64,000 nucleotides of DNA from CAVVYA01 sp963752345. Lineage in GTDB: Bacteria; Pseudomonadota; Alphaproteobacteria; SMXQ01. Both the position numbers and the translations under genes were made by a program. Position 1 is the stretch's first letter; every line of letters starts with the position of its first letter. The stretch is taken from the NCBI GenBank assembly GCA_963752345.1, contig CAVVYA010000015.1, forward strand, positions 248,001-312,000, given 5' to 3'. Below the pieces are notes generated by a model that saw only the letters and a program-made list of their open reading frames with translations, did no database searches and was not told the DNA's origin. Below, in pieces: positions 16,863 through 27,726 of this stretch.

Positions 16863-17366
16863 TCAGGGGGTTGCCGAGGTCTGCTTGGGCGCGTCCACCG
16901 GAAGCAGCGTTTCGATCATACGCTGGGCCTCGCCGAGCTCGATATCCTCGACCAGCGCGAGCTCTTCGGCCAGCCGGCTGAGTGCCTCGTCGTACAACCT
17001 GGCTTTCCAGCTGCCGCCGATCGGGCTGAGATCGCGCAGCACCTCCGCCAGGAGCTCCGGTTTGCCGCTGTTCAGCTTCGTCACATAGATATTGGCCCAG
17101 CGCGACCAATGGCCCGGCAGCATGGCGCGGGGCGCGGGCAAGACCGCGAGAGCGGCCTGCATGGTTTCTTTCGAACTGACTCGCCGCAATCCGGATTGCT
17201 CCAACGTGCGTTCCGGAATGCGCAGCGTCAGGGCGGTGCGACGAAAATCGACGACAAGGAAGCGATGGGTTTCGCCATTCACCTCCAACTCGACCATCTT
17301 GCCGACGCTGCCGATCCCGTGGTTGGGATGCACGACCACATCGTCTGGCTTGAATCCGTGCCGCAT
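16863..17366 (-). CDS. carD: CarD-family transcriptional regulator
   Basis: 167 residues: N-terminal RNA-polymerase-interaction domain (FKPDDVVVHPNHGIGSVGKM, then a Tudor-like beta barrel with LVVDF and LTLRIPERTLEQSGLR), followed by a helical C-terminal DNA-binding domain (GSWKARLYDEALSRLAEE). CarD binds the RNA polymerase beta subunit and stabilises open promoters, notably at rRNA. ATG at 17366 has AAGGAGG at ideal spacing; the open frame upstream is not used. Confidence 0.93.
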   Translation of the reverse strand: MRHGFKPDDVVVHPNHGIGSVGKMVELEVNGETHRFLVVDFRRTALTLRIPERTLEQSGLRRVSSKETMQAALAVLPAPRAMLPGHWSRWANIYVTKLNSGKPELLAEVLRDLSPIGGSWKARLYDEALSRLAEELALVEDIELGEAQRMIETLLPVDAPKQTSATP

Positions 17367-17588
17367 GAAACCTCCTTGCGGAGCATGGGCGCGACAGAAG
17401 CCGCGCTGTTGAAACGACGCCCGTTCATTTCGGGTTGGCACCCCACGTGGGAAAGAAACAGGCCAACAACGCGAGGCGACGGAAGCGAAAGACTTGAATA
17501 GAAATGGGTATTCATCGCGCCACCTTCAAGCGGGGAGACGGAGGAAGTGCCCGCCGGCCTTGCTGCCCGCCCAGGATGGCGCGCTTGA

Positions 17589-17936
17589 TTACAAAATGTT
17601 CAACACCGCTTCCGGCGGACGACCGAGCGCCGCTTTCTTGCCGTTCACCACGATGGGACGTTCGATCAGGATCGGGTTGTCCGCCATCGCCTTGATGATC
17701 GCCGCGTCGCTGAGCTTCTCGTCGGCGAGCTTGAGATCCTTGTAGGGTGCCTCGGCCTTGCGCAGAAGCTGCCGTGGGGTGATGCCGAGCTTGGACACGA
17801 GTTCCTTGAGTTCCGCTGCCGAAGGCGGGGTCTTGAGATACTCGATCACCTTGGGCTTGATCCCGTTGTCTTCCAAAAGCTTCATGGTTTCGCGCGACTT
17901 GGTGCAGCGCGGATTATGGTAGATCACGATGGCCAT
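17589..17936 (-). CDS. arsC: ArsC-family arsenate reductase (glutaredoxin type)
   Basis: 115 residues: MAIVIYHNPRCTKSRETM with the catalytic Cys11, ITPRQLLRKAE, and the phosphate/arsenate-binding region NPILIERPIVVNGKKAALGRPPE. The family reduces arsenate to arsenite using glutathione/glutaredoxin, though chromosomal stand-alone copies may have other thiol-transfer roles. No arsB, arsR or acr3 is adjacent. ATG at 17936 is well supported. Confidence 0.92.
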   Translation of the reverse strand: MAIVIYHNPRCTKSRETMKLLEDNGIKPKVIEYLKTPPSAAELKELVSKLGITPRQLLRKAEAPYKDLKLADEKLSDAAIIKAMADNPILIERPIVVNGKKAALGRPPEAVLNIL

Positions 17937-18086
17937 GGTCTTTCCTCGTGCTGGTGGATCCGGAAACCTAGCGCGTCTGCGGCATCGCCGGAATAGCTTT
18001 GAGCGGTCTTGCCGTAGAGAAGCGCGGAGCCAAACACCCGTCCGCTCGTTGATCGAGTGCGAGTTCAATTTTGAATGGACCTGCGG

Positions 18087-19097
18087 ATGGCGGGCAAAGC
18101 TGCGGGAAACGTGCGCATCGGCATTTCGGGCTGGCGCTATGAGCCCTGGCGGGGTGTGTTCTATCCCGAAAAGCTGCGCCAGAAGGACGAGCTTGCCTAC
18201 GCCAGTTCGAAGTTCCCGACGATTGAGATCAACGGCACCTTCTATTCCTTGCAGCGGCCCGAGTATTTCGCGCAATGGTACGATGAGACGCCAACCGACT
18301 TCCAATTCGCGGTCAAGGGCGGGCGCTACATCACCCACATCCGGCGCCTGACGGAACCCGAAGCGCCGCTCGCCAACTTTTTCGCCTCCGGTGTGCTGCG
18401 GCTCCAGGACAAGCTCGGGCCGTTCCTCTGGCAGTTCCCGCCCTTCTTCAAGTTCGACCCGGCGCGCATCGAGGCGTTCTTCAAGCTGCTGCCGCACGAC
18501 ACCGACGCGGCCACCGACATGGCGCGCCACCACGAGAAGCGCATGGCGGGGCGCGTCTGGCTCGAAAAGACACCGAAGCGGAAAATGCGCCATGCCATGG
18601 AAATCCGCCACGACAGCTTCGTGACTCCGGAATTCGTCGACCTCTTGCGCCGCTACGACGTGGCGATGGTGTGCGCCGATACGGTGGAATGGCCGCGGCT
18701 GATGGACGTCACAAGCGACTTCGTCTATTGCCGCCTGCATGGTTCGGAAGTGCTTTATGCCAGCGGTTATGACGACAAGACGCTCGACCAATGGGCCGCA
18801 CGCATCGCGGCCTGGGCGCGTGGTGGCGAGCCGAAGAACGCCGAAAAGGCCAGCCCGAAGTCACCACCCAAGCGGTCGCGCCGCGACGTCTATGTCTACT
18901 TCGACAACGATACGAAGGTGCGGGCGCCGCGCGACGCCAAGAGCTTGATCGCCAAGACCCGGAAACTGCTCGGCGACGCGGTCGTGACGTCCACTGGCAC
19001 CGCGCCCGCGCCGCGGGCCTTGCCGAAGGGAATGGCGGCAGCCGGCCGCGCCGCTGCGCCGAAACGCCAGGACAGGCGGGCCAATCCCTGGCGCTGA
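18087..19097 (+). CDS. DUF72 (YecE-like) protein
   Basis: About 336 residues with the DUF72 barrel: VRIGISGWRYEPWRGVFYP, EINGTFYSLQRPEYFAQWY, FQFAVKGGRYITH, LQDKLGPFLWQFPP, and the terminal VYVYFDNDTKVRAPRDA. The tail after ~300 is Ala/Lys/Arg-rich and poorly conserved. Function of the family is unknown, with a TIM-barrel fold. ATG at 18087 (MAGKAAG) or 18075 are both possible. Confidence 0.9.
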   Translation: MAGKAAGNVRIGISGWRYEPWRGVFYPEKLRQKDELAYASSKFPTIEINGTFYSLQRPEYFAQWYDETPTDFQFAVKGGRYITHIRRLTEPEAPLANFFASGVLRLQDKLGPFLWQFPPFFKFDPARIEAFFKLLPHDTDAATDMARHHEKRMAGRVWLEKTPKRKMRHAMEIRHDSFVTPEFVDLLRRYDVAMVCADTVEWPRLMDVTSDFVYCRLHGSEVLYASGYDDKTLDQWAARIAAWARGGEPKNAEKASPKSPPKRSRRDVYVYFDNDTKVRAPRDAKSLIAKTRKLLGDAVVTSTGTAPAPRALPKGMAAAGRAAAPKRQDRRANPWR

Positions 19098-19125
19098 CTC
19101 CCGCCATGCGAAGGTCCTAGCCTGG

Positions 19126-19314
19126 ATGGTGTCGGCGGGAACCAATACAGACCCAAGGCTCGGGCGCAACTATACGGAGCAGCTTGCGCGCCGCGGCGTC
19201 GCCGCCGAATTCCGCGAGATCGCCGGCGCGACGCACGATATGGATCAGCGGCTGCGAGCCGCTATACTGGAAGCCGTCGAAGCCTTCCAGGCCATCCCGA
19301 GCACGCCGCGCTGA
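19126..19314 (+). pseudogene. C-terminal remnant of an alpha/beta hydrolase (dienelactone-hydrolase-like)
   Basis: 62 residues: VSAGTNTDPRLGRNYTEQLAR, GVAAEFREIAGATHDMDQR, then a helix ending AFQAIPST. This is the last strand and helix of an alpha/beta hydrolase with the catalytic His in THDMD. The nucleophile and acid regions are missing, and the sequence directly upstream belongs to the DUF72 gene. It is probably a leftover of a deleted gene. Confidence 0.5.
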
Positions 19315-19353
19315 GCGGGCTCAGGCCGGCAGCCGTCATCCTCGCGGGTCAGT

Positions 19354-20355
19354 ATGGATCAGCACGCCGAACATTCGCTATCGCCCTGGCAGCACGACCA
19401 CCGCTTCGGCCTGCATCGGCCGCGGATGGCCGAGCGGCGCGTCAAGATCGTCGTGGCACTGACTCTCGTCACCATGGTGCTGGAGGTCGTCGCCGGCCAG
19501 CTCTTCGGTTCCATGGCGCTGCTCGCCGACGGCCTCCACATGGGCTCCCACGCCATGGCCCTCGGCCTCAGCGCGCTGGCCTATTCCTGGATGCGCCGGC
19601 GCGCCGGCGATGCGCGGTTTTCGCTCGGCACGGGCAAGATATCGGCGCTCGCCGGCTATACCGGCGCATTGATGCTGCTCATTCCGGTGGCCTTCATGGT
19701 GTGGGAGAGCATCGAGAAGCTGCTGTCGCCGGCGCCGATCGACCTCGCCTGGGCGCTCGCTGTTGCGGTCGTCGGCTTGGCGGTGAATGGCGTTTCCGCG
19801 GTCATCCTGTCGCGCGCGGAGCCCGGCGCGCACAGCCATCATGCGGGCGCCGACGACGGCCATGCCCGCGAGCATGGTCATGCCCATGGGCATGACCACG
19901 AGCATCCCCATGGCGGCGACCACAATCTGCGGTCCGCTTATCTTCATGTGGCGACCGACATGCTGACCTCCATCCTCGCGATCGTCGCCCTGCTCGGCGC
20001 GGCGCGCTTCGGTTGGTTTTGGCTCGACCCGGCGGTCGGACTGCTCGGTGCCGCGATCATCATCTGGTGGTCGATCGGCTTGGTGCGCGACAGCAGCCAT
20101 ATGCTGCTCGACCGCGCGGCGCCGGCCTCGGTCAGCCGGCGGCTGCGTCAGGCAATCGAGGGCGATGCCGACAACCGTCTCGCCGACCTTCACATCTGGT
20201 CGATCGGGCCGGGCATTTTTGCCGCCGCTCTCTCGGTGGTCACCCATCATCCGAAGCTGCCCGACTACTACAAGAACCTGGTTCCCGGTGACCTCGGCAT
20301 CAGCCATATCACCGTGGAGGTCAATTTGTGCGAGGAGCAGGATGCCAAGTCCTAA
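19354..20355 (+). CDS. dmeF: CDF metal exporter, DmeF-like
   Basis: 333 residues. Six membrane helices with the CDF metal-site motifs LLADGLHMGSHA in helix II and HVATDMLTS in helix V, and a cytosolic His-rich loop at about residues 155-190 (HSHHAGADDGHAREHGHAHG). The N-terminus is also His-bearing. This arrangement is typical of DmeF Co(II)/Ni(II) exporters, which use proton exchange. The usual dmeR repressor is not next to it. Substrate is inferred from the family. Confidence 0.88.
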   Translation: MDQHAEHSLSPWQHDHRFGLHRPRMAERRVKIVVALTLVTMVLEVVAGQLFGSMALLADGLHMGSHAMALGLSALAYSWMRRRAGDARFSLGTGKISALAGYTGALMLLIPVAFMVWESIEKLLSPAPIDLAWALAVAVVGLAVNGVSAVILSRAEPGAHSHHAGADDGHAREHGHAHGHDHEHPHGGDHNLRSAYLHVATDMLTSILAIVALLGAARFGWFWLDPAVGLLGAAIIIWWSIGLVRDSSHMLLDRAAPASVSRRLRQAIEGDADNRLADLHIWSIGPGIFAAALSVVTHHPKLPDYYKNLVPGDLGISHITVEVNLCEEQDAKS

Positions 20356-20517
20356 CGGGTGGTTAATGCATTCTGCATATGATTCCTTGACTTAGGAGCC
20401 CGGAGGGCGCATTTATCCCCTCGAAGCCGATGGCTGTGCCAAGGCTTCCCTCTCGTGATCGCGCGAAGCGCGTCCGCATTTCCCCAAAATTTGCGATGCC
20501 CTCCATCCCGAGAATTC

Positions 20518-20534
20518 CCCTTTAATATAAAGGG
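20518..20534. promoter_or_regulatory. AT-centred palindrome upstream of the DEAD-box gene
   Basis: CCCTTTA-ATA-TAAAGGG, a perfect inverted repeat 42 bases before the helicase start. It could be an operator or part of a structured leader. Function is not known. Confidence 0.4.
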
Positions 20535-20575
20535 CCGTCCTGTTCGCGCGCAGGGCCGCGAATAGTGAAAGAACA

Positions 20576-21991
<1,416 letters not shown>

Positions 21992-22026
21992 GCTGGCTTC
22001 CTCAATCTAAAGCACTTGGCAGTTCA

Positions 22027-22068
22027 CGGCCGAGGCGGGAATATACCTGCCTCGGCCGTTTTCTTTTG
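22027..22068 (+). terminator. Rho-independent terminator of the helicase gene
   Basis: A long inverted repeat, CGGCCGAGGC(A/G)GG arms around AATATA, followed by TTTTCTTTT, 35 bases after the helicase stop. One of the clearest terminators in the window. Confidence 0.92.
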
Positions 22069-22176
22069 GCCGCATCCGTCGGGGAGGCTGCCCGTGCACT
22101 TGATTTGGCCGTCCGTGTGCCCTGCGGCGCACCAGGTTTTTGCGTGTCATGGCTCTCCTCGTTGGAGCGTGGCACC

Positions 22177-23049
22177 ATGGTGAATCCGGCGCCCTACGGC
22201 CCGTTTCCCTGCGTGCCTCTACCGAAGCGCCCGCGCATTCAATGGCCAGGCGGCGCGCAGATCGCCGTCTGGGTCGTGGTCAATCTCGAATTCTTCCGGC
22301 TCGACCGGCCAGTGCCGGGGGGCCATGGCAAGGTGCCCGACGTGGTGGCCTGGTCGAAGCGCGACTACGGCAATCGCGTCGGCGTCTACCGCCTGATGGA
22401 CGCGATGGCGCGTTATGGCATTCCGGGCACTGCGAACGTCAACGCCGAGATGTGCGAATTCCATCCCGAGGTTCTGGCCGAGGCCAAGCGGCTCGGCTGG
22501 GAGTTCATGGCGCACGGCGGCAGCAACAGCCGGCCGATGCATCATCTCTCGCCGGACGACGAAAAGCGCGAGATCCGCGACTCGATCGCGGCCATCGGCA
22601 AGGCGTGGGGCCAGAAGCCGAAGGGCTGGATGGGGCCGGGGATGCACGAGACCTGGCAGACCCTCGACCTGCTGGCGGAGGAGGGCATGCTCTACAACGC
22701 CGACTGGATCAACGACGACCAGCCCTACCTGATGGAGATCAACGGCCGCACCATGGTGCAGGTGCCCTACGGCGAGCAGCCGCATGACAAGGGCGCCTAC
22801 GAGCGTCTCGGCTACAAGCCGTGGGAATTCGAGCGCATGGTGCAGGACCAGTTCGACGTGCTCTACCGCGAAGGCGAGAAGACCGGCAAGGTACTGATCG
22901 TCGCGCTGCATCCCTTCGTGTCCGGCGTGCCGCACCGCATGAAGGCGGTCGAGAACATCTTCGAATACATCAACAGCAAGCCGAAGGTGTGGAAGGCGAC
23001 CGGCTGCGAAATCGCCGAGCACTTCCTGAAATCGGGCGCGACGTTCTGA
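22177..23049 (+). CDS. Polysaccharide deacetylase family (PuuE-like)
   Basis: 290 residues. Begins MVNPAPYGPFPCVPLPKRP; NodB-fold motifs are VWVVVNLEFF, YGIPGTANVNAEMCEFHPE, GWEFMAHGGSNSRPMHHL, and late HPFVSGVPHRM. This subgroup (long N-terminal loop, HGGSNSR) resembles the allantoinase PuuE rather than chitin deacetylases, so it may hydrolyse a cyclic amide or N-acyl substrate. The ATG at 22177 follows GGAG; the upstream open frame overlaps the terminator and is rejected. Confidence 0.85.
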   Translation: MVNPAPYGPFPCVPLPKRPRIQWPGGAQIAVWVVVNLEFFRLDRPVPGGHGKVPDVVAWSKRDYGNRVGVYRLMDAMARYGIPGTANVNAEMCEFHPEVLAEAKRLGWEFMAHGGSNSRPMHHLSPDDEKREIRDSIAAIGKAWGQKPKGWMGPGMHETWQTLDLLAEEGMLYNADWINDDQPYLMEINGRTMVQVPYGEQPHDKGAYERLGYKPWEFERMVQDQFDVLYREGEKTGKVLIVALHPFVSGVPHRMKAVENIFEYINSKPKVWKATGCEIAEHFLKSGATF

Positions 23050-23271
23050 CCGTCGCACCTCGGCATTGCCGCCTGTCTCGAGGCGTGCCGCGGCTGTCTT
23101 GCCGTGGCGGATGCTGATGTCGGCTCCGGCTTATACGCGCCGGAACGGCATCGGATCGCCATCCCGGACGAAATATAAACCCACCCTGCCACGCATCCGA
23201 ATTCGGCGCTCCGCTGTATCGGGAAGGCATGCAATTCCGCGTGCCTGGCAATCCAATGCGAGGAAATATCC

Positions 23272-24080
23272 ATGACACTCAGCAATCGTCACGCGGTTCT
23301 CACGGTAGCCGGACTTGTCGCCGCCGTCTTTACATCCGCCGCCCTGTCCGCCGCGGTGTCGGCGCAGACGGTCATCGGCCTGGCCGATGGCAAGACCCTG
23401 GTGATGCTCGACGGCACCAGCGGCAAGGTCGGCAAAACGGTCCCGGTCAGCGGCGCGGCCAATCTGATCGGCATCGATGTGCGGCCGGCGGACGGCATGC
23501 TCTATGGCGTCACCGCCGATGGCGCGGTGGTCACCATCGACCCGCTGACCGGCAAGGCCATGGAAAAGAGCAAGCTCAGGACCATGTTGCCGAACGGCGT
23601 CACGGCCACCGTCGATTTCAACCGGTGGCGGACCGGCTGCGCATCATCGGCAGCGACGGCACCAATCTGCGCGCCAACGTGGATGACGGCTCGGTGACGA
23701 CCGACGGCGCGCTGAAGTTCGCCGAGGCCGACATGCACAAGGACGAGAAGCCCAATGTGATCGCCGGCGCCTATATCAATTCCATGAAGGGCGCCAAGGA
23801 AACCGTGCTCTACGACATCGACGGCACGATCGGCGGCTTGCTCAAGCAGGCGCCGCCGAACGACGGCATCCTGAACGTGGTCGGCAAGCTCGGCGTCACC
23901 CTGTCGGGGCCGGTGGCGTTCGACATCGTGTCGGATGGCATGGGCAACAACACGGCATGGCTGGTCGCCGGCGGCATGTTGCACAAGGTGGACCTCGCGA
24001 CCGGCAAGGCGACCATGGCCGGCACGCTGTCGGGTGCGCCCGGCACGATCACCGACATCGCGGTTTGGACGGGTATGTAA
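23272..24080 (+). CDS. DUF4394 exported protein (one frameshift)
   Basis: About 269 residues when joined. N-terminal signal peptide ends near AAVSAQT, followed by beta-propeller-like repeats: VIGLADGKTLVMLDGTSGK, ANLIGIDVRPADGMLYGVTADG, then after the shift DRLRIIGSDGTNLRANVDDG and NTAWLVAGGMLHKVDLATG. The frame changes at about 23622: AACCGGTGG should read AACCCGGTGG to give the family's FNPVADRLRI, so one C is missing. Function of DUF4394 is unknown; it is secreted. Confidence 0.85.
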
Positions 24081-24127
24081 GACGGCGCGTACCGGGAAGA
24101 CGGCGGCGCATCGCGCGCCGCCGTTTG

Positions 24128-25114
24128 TTATTCGGAGCCGGCGACCTGGCGGCCCAGGACGCGGGGCGGGCCGCTGGCCTGCGCCCCGGTGCGCTTGGCG
24201 ATGATCTCGTCGAGCGTCTTGCGTGCCGTGCCGGAGAACGGCCCGCCGATCTCGATCGCCCGGCGCGCGGTTTTTTCGGCCTCGCCGAGCTGGCCGAGTT
24301 CGGCGAGTACATGGGCGAGATTGTTATGCGCCGCGGCCGAATCGGGGTGTTTGATGGTCGCCGCGCGGAACGCGCGGGCGGCCTCGGGTTTTTTGTTCAG
24401 CGCATAGAGCGCGTTGCCGCGGCCCATCATGGCCTGCAGGTCGTCGGGCCATTGCTCGAGCGCCGTGTCGTAGGCCTGCACGGCCGCGTCGTATTGCTTG
24501 GCCTGCTCGAGGCCTTTGACGGCTGTCAGATAGGGCAGCGGCTGAGCGGTGGCGGGCAGGCGATCGGGCGGCAGCACGGCGATGGCCCAATGGCCGCCGC
24601 GCTCCCATGTGTTCTCGAACGTGCTGAGCTTCATGCGGTCGCGGGCGGTCAGGCCCGAATGCAGGATGAGCTCCTGGCTATCCATGTCGTAGCCGATGAC
24701 GACCGCATAGTGCCACTGCGGATACCAGGACAAAGCCAGATTTTGAAACACGACGACCGGGGTGCCATTGGCCACTTCGGCCAGCATCGAGCGCAGATCC
24801 TTGATCGGATAGGCGACGCGGCCGTGGCGGCGGCTCGCCGCAAGCATATCGGTCTGCAGGCTGCCTTCGCGGCCGGGCGTGAAGACGATGGGGGTGAGCT
24901 GGTCCGGCGTAACCTTCACGCCGCTCGCGTCGAGCGCCATGGCAAGCGACGCCGGACCACACTCATTCTCGGCTTGGGGATAGAAGACGACGTTCTCGAG
25001 CTCGACCTGCGGCGGCAACGCGCCGCGCTGCAGCAGAACCGAATCGGTCTGCGGCGTGGCGCAGCCGGCGAGCGCGAGCAGCGCAATGGCGATCAGCCAC
25101 CGCCTGGGACGCAT
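24128..25114 (-). CDS. PA2778-type C39-like cysteine peptidase lipoprotein with TPRs
   Basis: 328 residues. Lipoprotein signal with lipobox LLALAGCA (Cys ~18). Papain-like/C39 domain: AENECGPASLAMAL with the nucleophile Cys, and HYAVVIGYD with the catalytic His. The C-terminal ~120 residues contain tetratricopeptide repeats (GLEQAKQYDAAVQAYDTALE, NNLAHVLAELGQLGEAEKTA). It partners with the PA2779-like gene just upstream; the pair is conserved in many proteobacteria but its substrate is not established. Confidence 0.9.
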   Translation of the reverse strand: MRPRRWLIAIALLALAGCATPQTDSVLLQRGALPPQVELENVVFYPQAENECGPASLAMALDASGVKVTPDQLTPIVFTPGREGSLQTDMLAASRRHGRVAYPIKDLRSMLAEVANGTPVVVFQNLALSWYPQWHYAVVIGYDMDSQELILHSGLTARDRMKLSTFENTWERGGHWAIAVLPPDRLPATAQPLPYLTAVKGLEQAKQYDAAVQAYDTALEQWPDDLQAMMGRGNALYALNKKPEAARAFRAATIKHPDSAAAHNNLAHVLAELGQLGEAEKTARRAIEIGGPFSGTARKTLDEIIAKRTGAQASGPPRVLGRQVAGSE

Positions 25115-25132
25115 CTTTTCCCCCTCGGCCGA

Positions 25133-25546
25133 TTAGCGAACGCTACGCGTCCAGGGGAAGACCTTCGTCAGGCCCGCGATGTCGGTGATCAACAGGACGA
25201 TGAAGATGATGACCGCCGCGCCGACGATGACGCCGAGCGCGCTCTGGCCGGCCGGCAGTTGGTCGAGACGGCCGGCGACCTGCATGACCTCTTCGTCGGT
25301 CATGCTATTGACGCGCGCCTGGGCTTCTTCGGCCGTGATGCCGTAGGTCTTCAACTCGCGCTGAACGTCCTCGCGGGCCATCAGGTCGTTGATGCGGGCG
25401 CGGTCAGCGGCAACCGACCGTTGGGTGGCGAGGTCTTCGCTGGTGACGAGCGCCGCCTGGGCGCGCGGCATCGGCATCGATGTGACGAACAGGCCGGCGA
25501 TCACGGCAACGACGATGGCGCGGCAGAACTTGCGGGATTTCAGCAT
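25133..25546 (-). CDS. PA2779-family membrane protein
   Basis: 137 residues: signal peptide to about AQA, then LVTSEDLATQRSVAADRARI, ITAEEAQARVNSMTDEEV, and one C-terminal membrane helix (VIVGAAVIIFIVLLITDIAGL). This matches PA2779-type proteins, always next to PA2778-type peptidases; the two genes are 18 bases apart and form an operon. It is a likely substrate or membrane partner of the peptidase. Confidence 0.88.
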   Translation of the reverse strand: MLKSRKFCRAIVVAVIAGLFVTSMPMPRAQAALVTSEDLATQRSVAADRARINDLMAREDVQRELKTYGITAEEAQARVNSMTDEEVMQVAGRLDQLPAGQSALGVIVGAAVIIFIVLLITDIAGLTKVFPWTRSVR

Positions 25547-26190
25547 GGTGGCCCCTTATAATTGAGTTCTTGGACGATATTAAACGCCGGAAACCCTGCT
25601 CCGTTGCACTTGGTTATCCGGCAGTGCTCTATTTATCGGCACGCGAGTCGGCGCGATACGATCGTATGTGCCTGTCCAACATTTGACTCGGGGGACCGCG
25701 CAGGTTGCCGGCTAAGCCAAACGAAGCTGCGCAATTTAATTTTGGTTTATAGTAACTCGGCGTCACTTTCCTGCTTGAAACACAAAAATGTGAGTCCTAG
25801 GCTTTGTCCTGTCGGCACTGCCGAGAAAAGCGCGCGGGTTTGCCAACGACCCTTCGCCGGTCATCACCGGGGCGCGCTGGGCCGGCGCCTTCCTGGAGCA
25901 AGGCGCGCCGGCTTCATCCGACGGGACCAGGCCCTTTCATCGGTGCCTTTGACGGCCGGCAGGTGGCCGACACCGTGTCAACAGTCAGGAGGGTGCGTCA
26001 CGCATGGAAGATCCACCCAGCCAGTCACGTTGGCTTCCGCCGACAGACCGGAAGCCACAGTCTGCTGTCTAGTCCCACCTGTGGGTGCCGGATCGCGGGC
26101 TGCCAGACATACGTAAGACTTGAGGACCGGGCATTGATGCCCATCAAATGATCCGTCTTGGACGGGTCGGGGGCTAGCCCCCACCGATCG
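25547..26190. other. Gene-free stretch, possibly containing a structured RNA
   Basis: No open frame here has family motifs. Three hairpins lie at its right end: GGGCAT-TG-ATGCCC (26129-26142), a GATCCGTC/GACGGGTC stem (26150-26168) and the palindrome GGGGGCTAGCCCCC (26169-26182), directly before a T-run terminator. A noncoding RNA ending at about 26230 is possible, but no known family was recognised. Confidence 0.35.
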
Positions 26191-26191
26191 G

Positions 26192-26230
26192 AAACCCCGC
26201 CGCGGCTTTGCCCGAGCGGGGTTTCATTTT
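26192..26230 (+). terminator. Rho-independent terminator without an obvious gene
   Basis: AAACCCCGC at 26192-26200 pairs with GCGGGGTTT at 26216-26224, followed by CATTTT. It points rightwards, yet no coding gene on the plus strand ends upstream, so it may end a noncoding transcript. Confidence 0.75.
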
Positions 26231-26363
26231 GCGTCCATTGCGGGGTCTTGGCAGACAACCTTGTCCGGTGTAGCTTGAGCCCTGTCGGGCTTCGGCAGAC
26301 GCCCGGCTTCCCAAGACCTCCATGTCCAAGCGCTGCCCTGACCTCAGTTCTGAGGAGGGTGAC

Positions 26364-27067
26364 GTGCGACGTTTGCTTGTCTTACAAGCCTTGTGCGGCC
26401 TTGTCGCCTGCGTGACCCCGGGGTGTCCAGCGATGAGCGCTGCCGCAACCACGCGGACCGCTACCTTTGATGCGATGGAGCCCGAACAACCTGCCTCCGG
26501 CTTTACCGCGGGCATCACGCGTGAGCATGGCACGGTGTCTTCGCGTTCGAGGGCGAACGTAACGGCGGTCTGGTGCGCTGTGCAAACCGACACCAGCGCG
26601 CCAAGCGGCGACAACGTTGTCACGATTGTCAGCAGCAACCGGCACTACCAGGCCTTTCCCGTGTGTCTGCTCGCGGGTTGAGCATCAAGGATGTCGATCT
26701 CTCGACGCGGTTTAAGCCGATTTCGGGAAAGCTCGACCGGGCCGCCGGCCTCATTCTGCGCGCACGGGATTCGGACAACTACTATGTCGTGCGAGCCAAC
26801 GCGTTGGAAAACAATGTGCGGCTGTATCGCGTGTTGCATGGTCGTCGCACGCTGGTGGCGGGTCGCGATGTGCCGGTGGCCACGGCGGTATGGCAAACGC
26901 TGCGCGTCAGGGCGGAAGGTTCGCGGTTCGAAGTATATTTGGACGGTAAGCTGCTATTCGAAGCGAATGATCGCACCGTGGGCGGTGCTGGCCGGGTCGG
27001 GCTTTGGGTCAAGTCCGACAGCGTGACGTTGTTCGACGATTTCGCCATACGCTCCCTTGAACCATAG
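26364..27067 (+). CDS. DUF1080/LamG-like exported protein (one frameshift)
   Basis: GTG at 26364 follows GAGGAGGGT at good spacing and opens a signal-like sequence RRLLVLQALCGLVACVTPGC. The mature part reads TATFDAMEPEQPASGF and SAPSGDNVVTIVSSN; after a one-base shift near 26678 (GGGTTGAGC, one T short) it continues LSIKDVDLSTRFKPISG, RAAGLILRARDSDNYYVVR, LENNVRLYRV, RFEVYLDGKLLFEANDRT, GRVGLWVKSDSVTLFDDF. This is the concanavalin-like jelly-roll of DUF1080 proteins, which bind or cleave sugars. Enzyme activity is not shown. Confidence 0.75.
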
Positions 27068-27171
27068 GGGGTCGTACGTTCCTGATGCTGGGGGGCTGAT
27101 GCTGAGAGGCTGACGATAAGCGCGGCTGTCGGCACTGGCAGCCGGCACGCGCCGTGCTTATCTGATCGGCG

Positions 27172-27726
27172 ATGACGACGATCTTCACCATTGGCCATTC
27201 GACGCGCAGCCTCGATGAACTGATCGCCATGCTGCGCGAGCAAGGCGTCGACACGCTTGTCGATGTGCGGACCATACCGCGCTCGCGCCGCAACCCGCAG
27301 TTCAATGCGGACCATCTGGCGGCGGCGCTGCCGGATGCGGGCATTGCCTATCGCAACGACAAGGCGCTCGGCGGCCGGCGCGGCAAGCAGCAGGATGGAC
27401 CATCGCCCAATTCGTTCTGGACGCACGCCGGGTTTCGCAATTATGCCGACTATGCCCTGACGCCGCCGTTCCGCGCGGCGCTTCTCGAGCTGGAACGCAC
27501 CGCCGCAACTCGCCGGCCGGCGATCATGTGCGCGGAAGCACTGTGGTGGAAATGCCATCGGCGCATCATCACCGACTACCTGGTGGCCGACGGCCATGAG
27601 GTGATTCACATTCTCGGCCCGGGCCAAAGCGAGCCGGCGCGCATCACCGAGCACGCGGTGCGGAGCGAAAACGGCGCGCTGCTCTATCCCGATGATCCCG
27701 CGGCGCCACGGCTGCCGGGGTTGTAG
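27172..27726 (+). CDS. DUF488 family protein
   Basis: 184 residues: MTTIFTIGHSTRSLDELIAML, DTLVDVRTIPRSRRNPQFN, then the cysteine motif MCAEALWWKCHRRIITDYL near the C-terminus, diagnostic of DUF488. The family is related to small-domain hydrolases/nucleases of unknown activity. Length is normal. Confidence 0.92.
   Translation: MTTIFTIGHSTRSLDELIAMLREQGVDTLVDVRTIPRSRRNPQFNADHLAAALPDAGIAYRNDKALGGRRGKQQDGPSPNSFWTHAGFRNYADYALTPPFRAALLELERTAATRRPAIMCAEALWWKCHRRIITDYLVADGHEVIHILGPGQSEPARITEHAVRSENGALLYPDDPAAPRLPGL

Noticed and set aside
25562..26116. 184-codon plus-strand ORF in the gene-free stretch
   Set aside because: No start signal or family motif, and composition unlike neighbours. Better read as noncoding.
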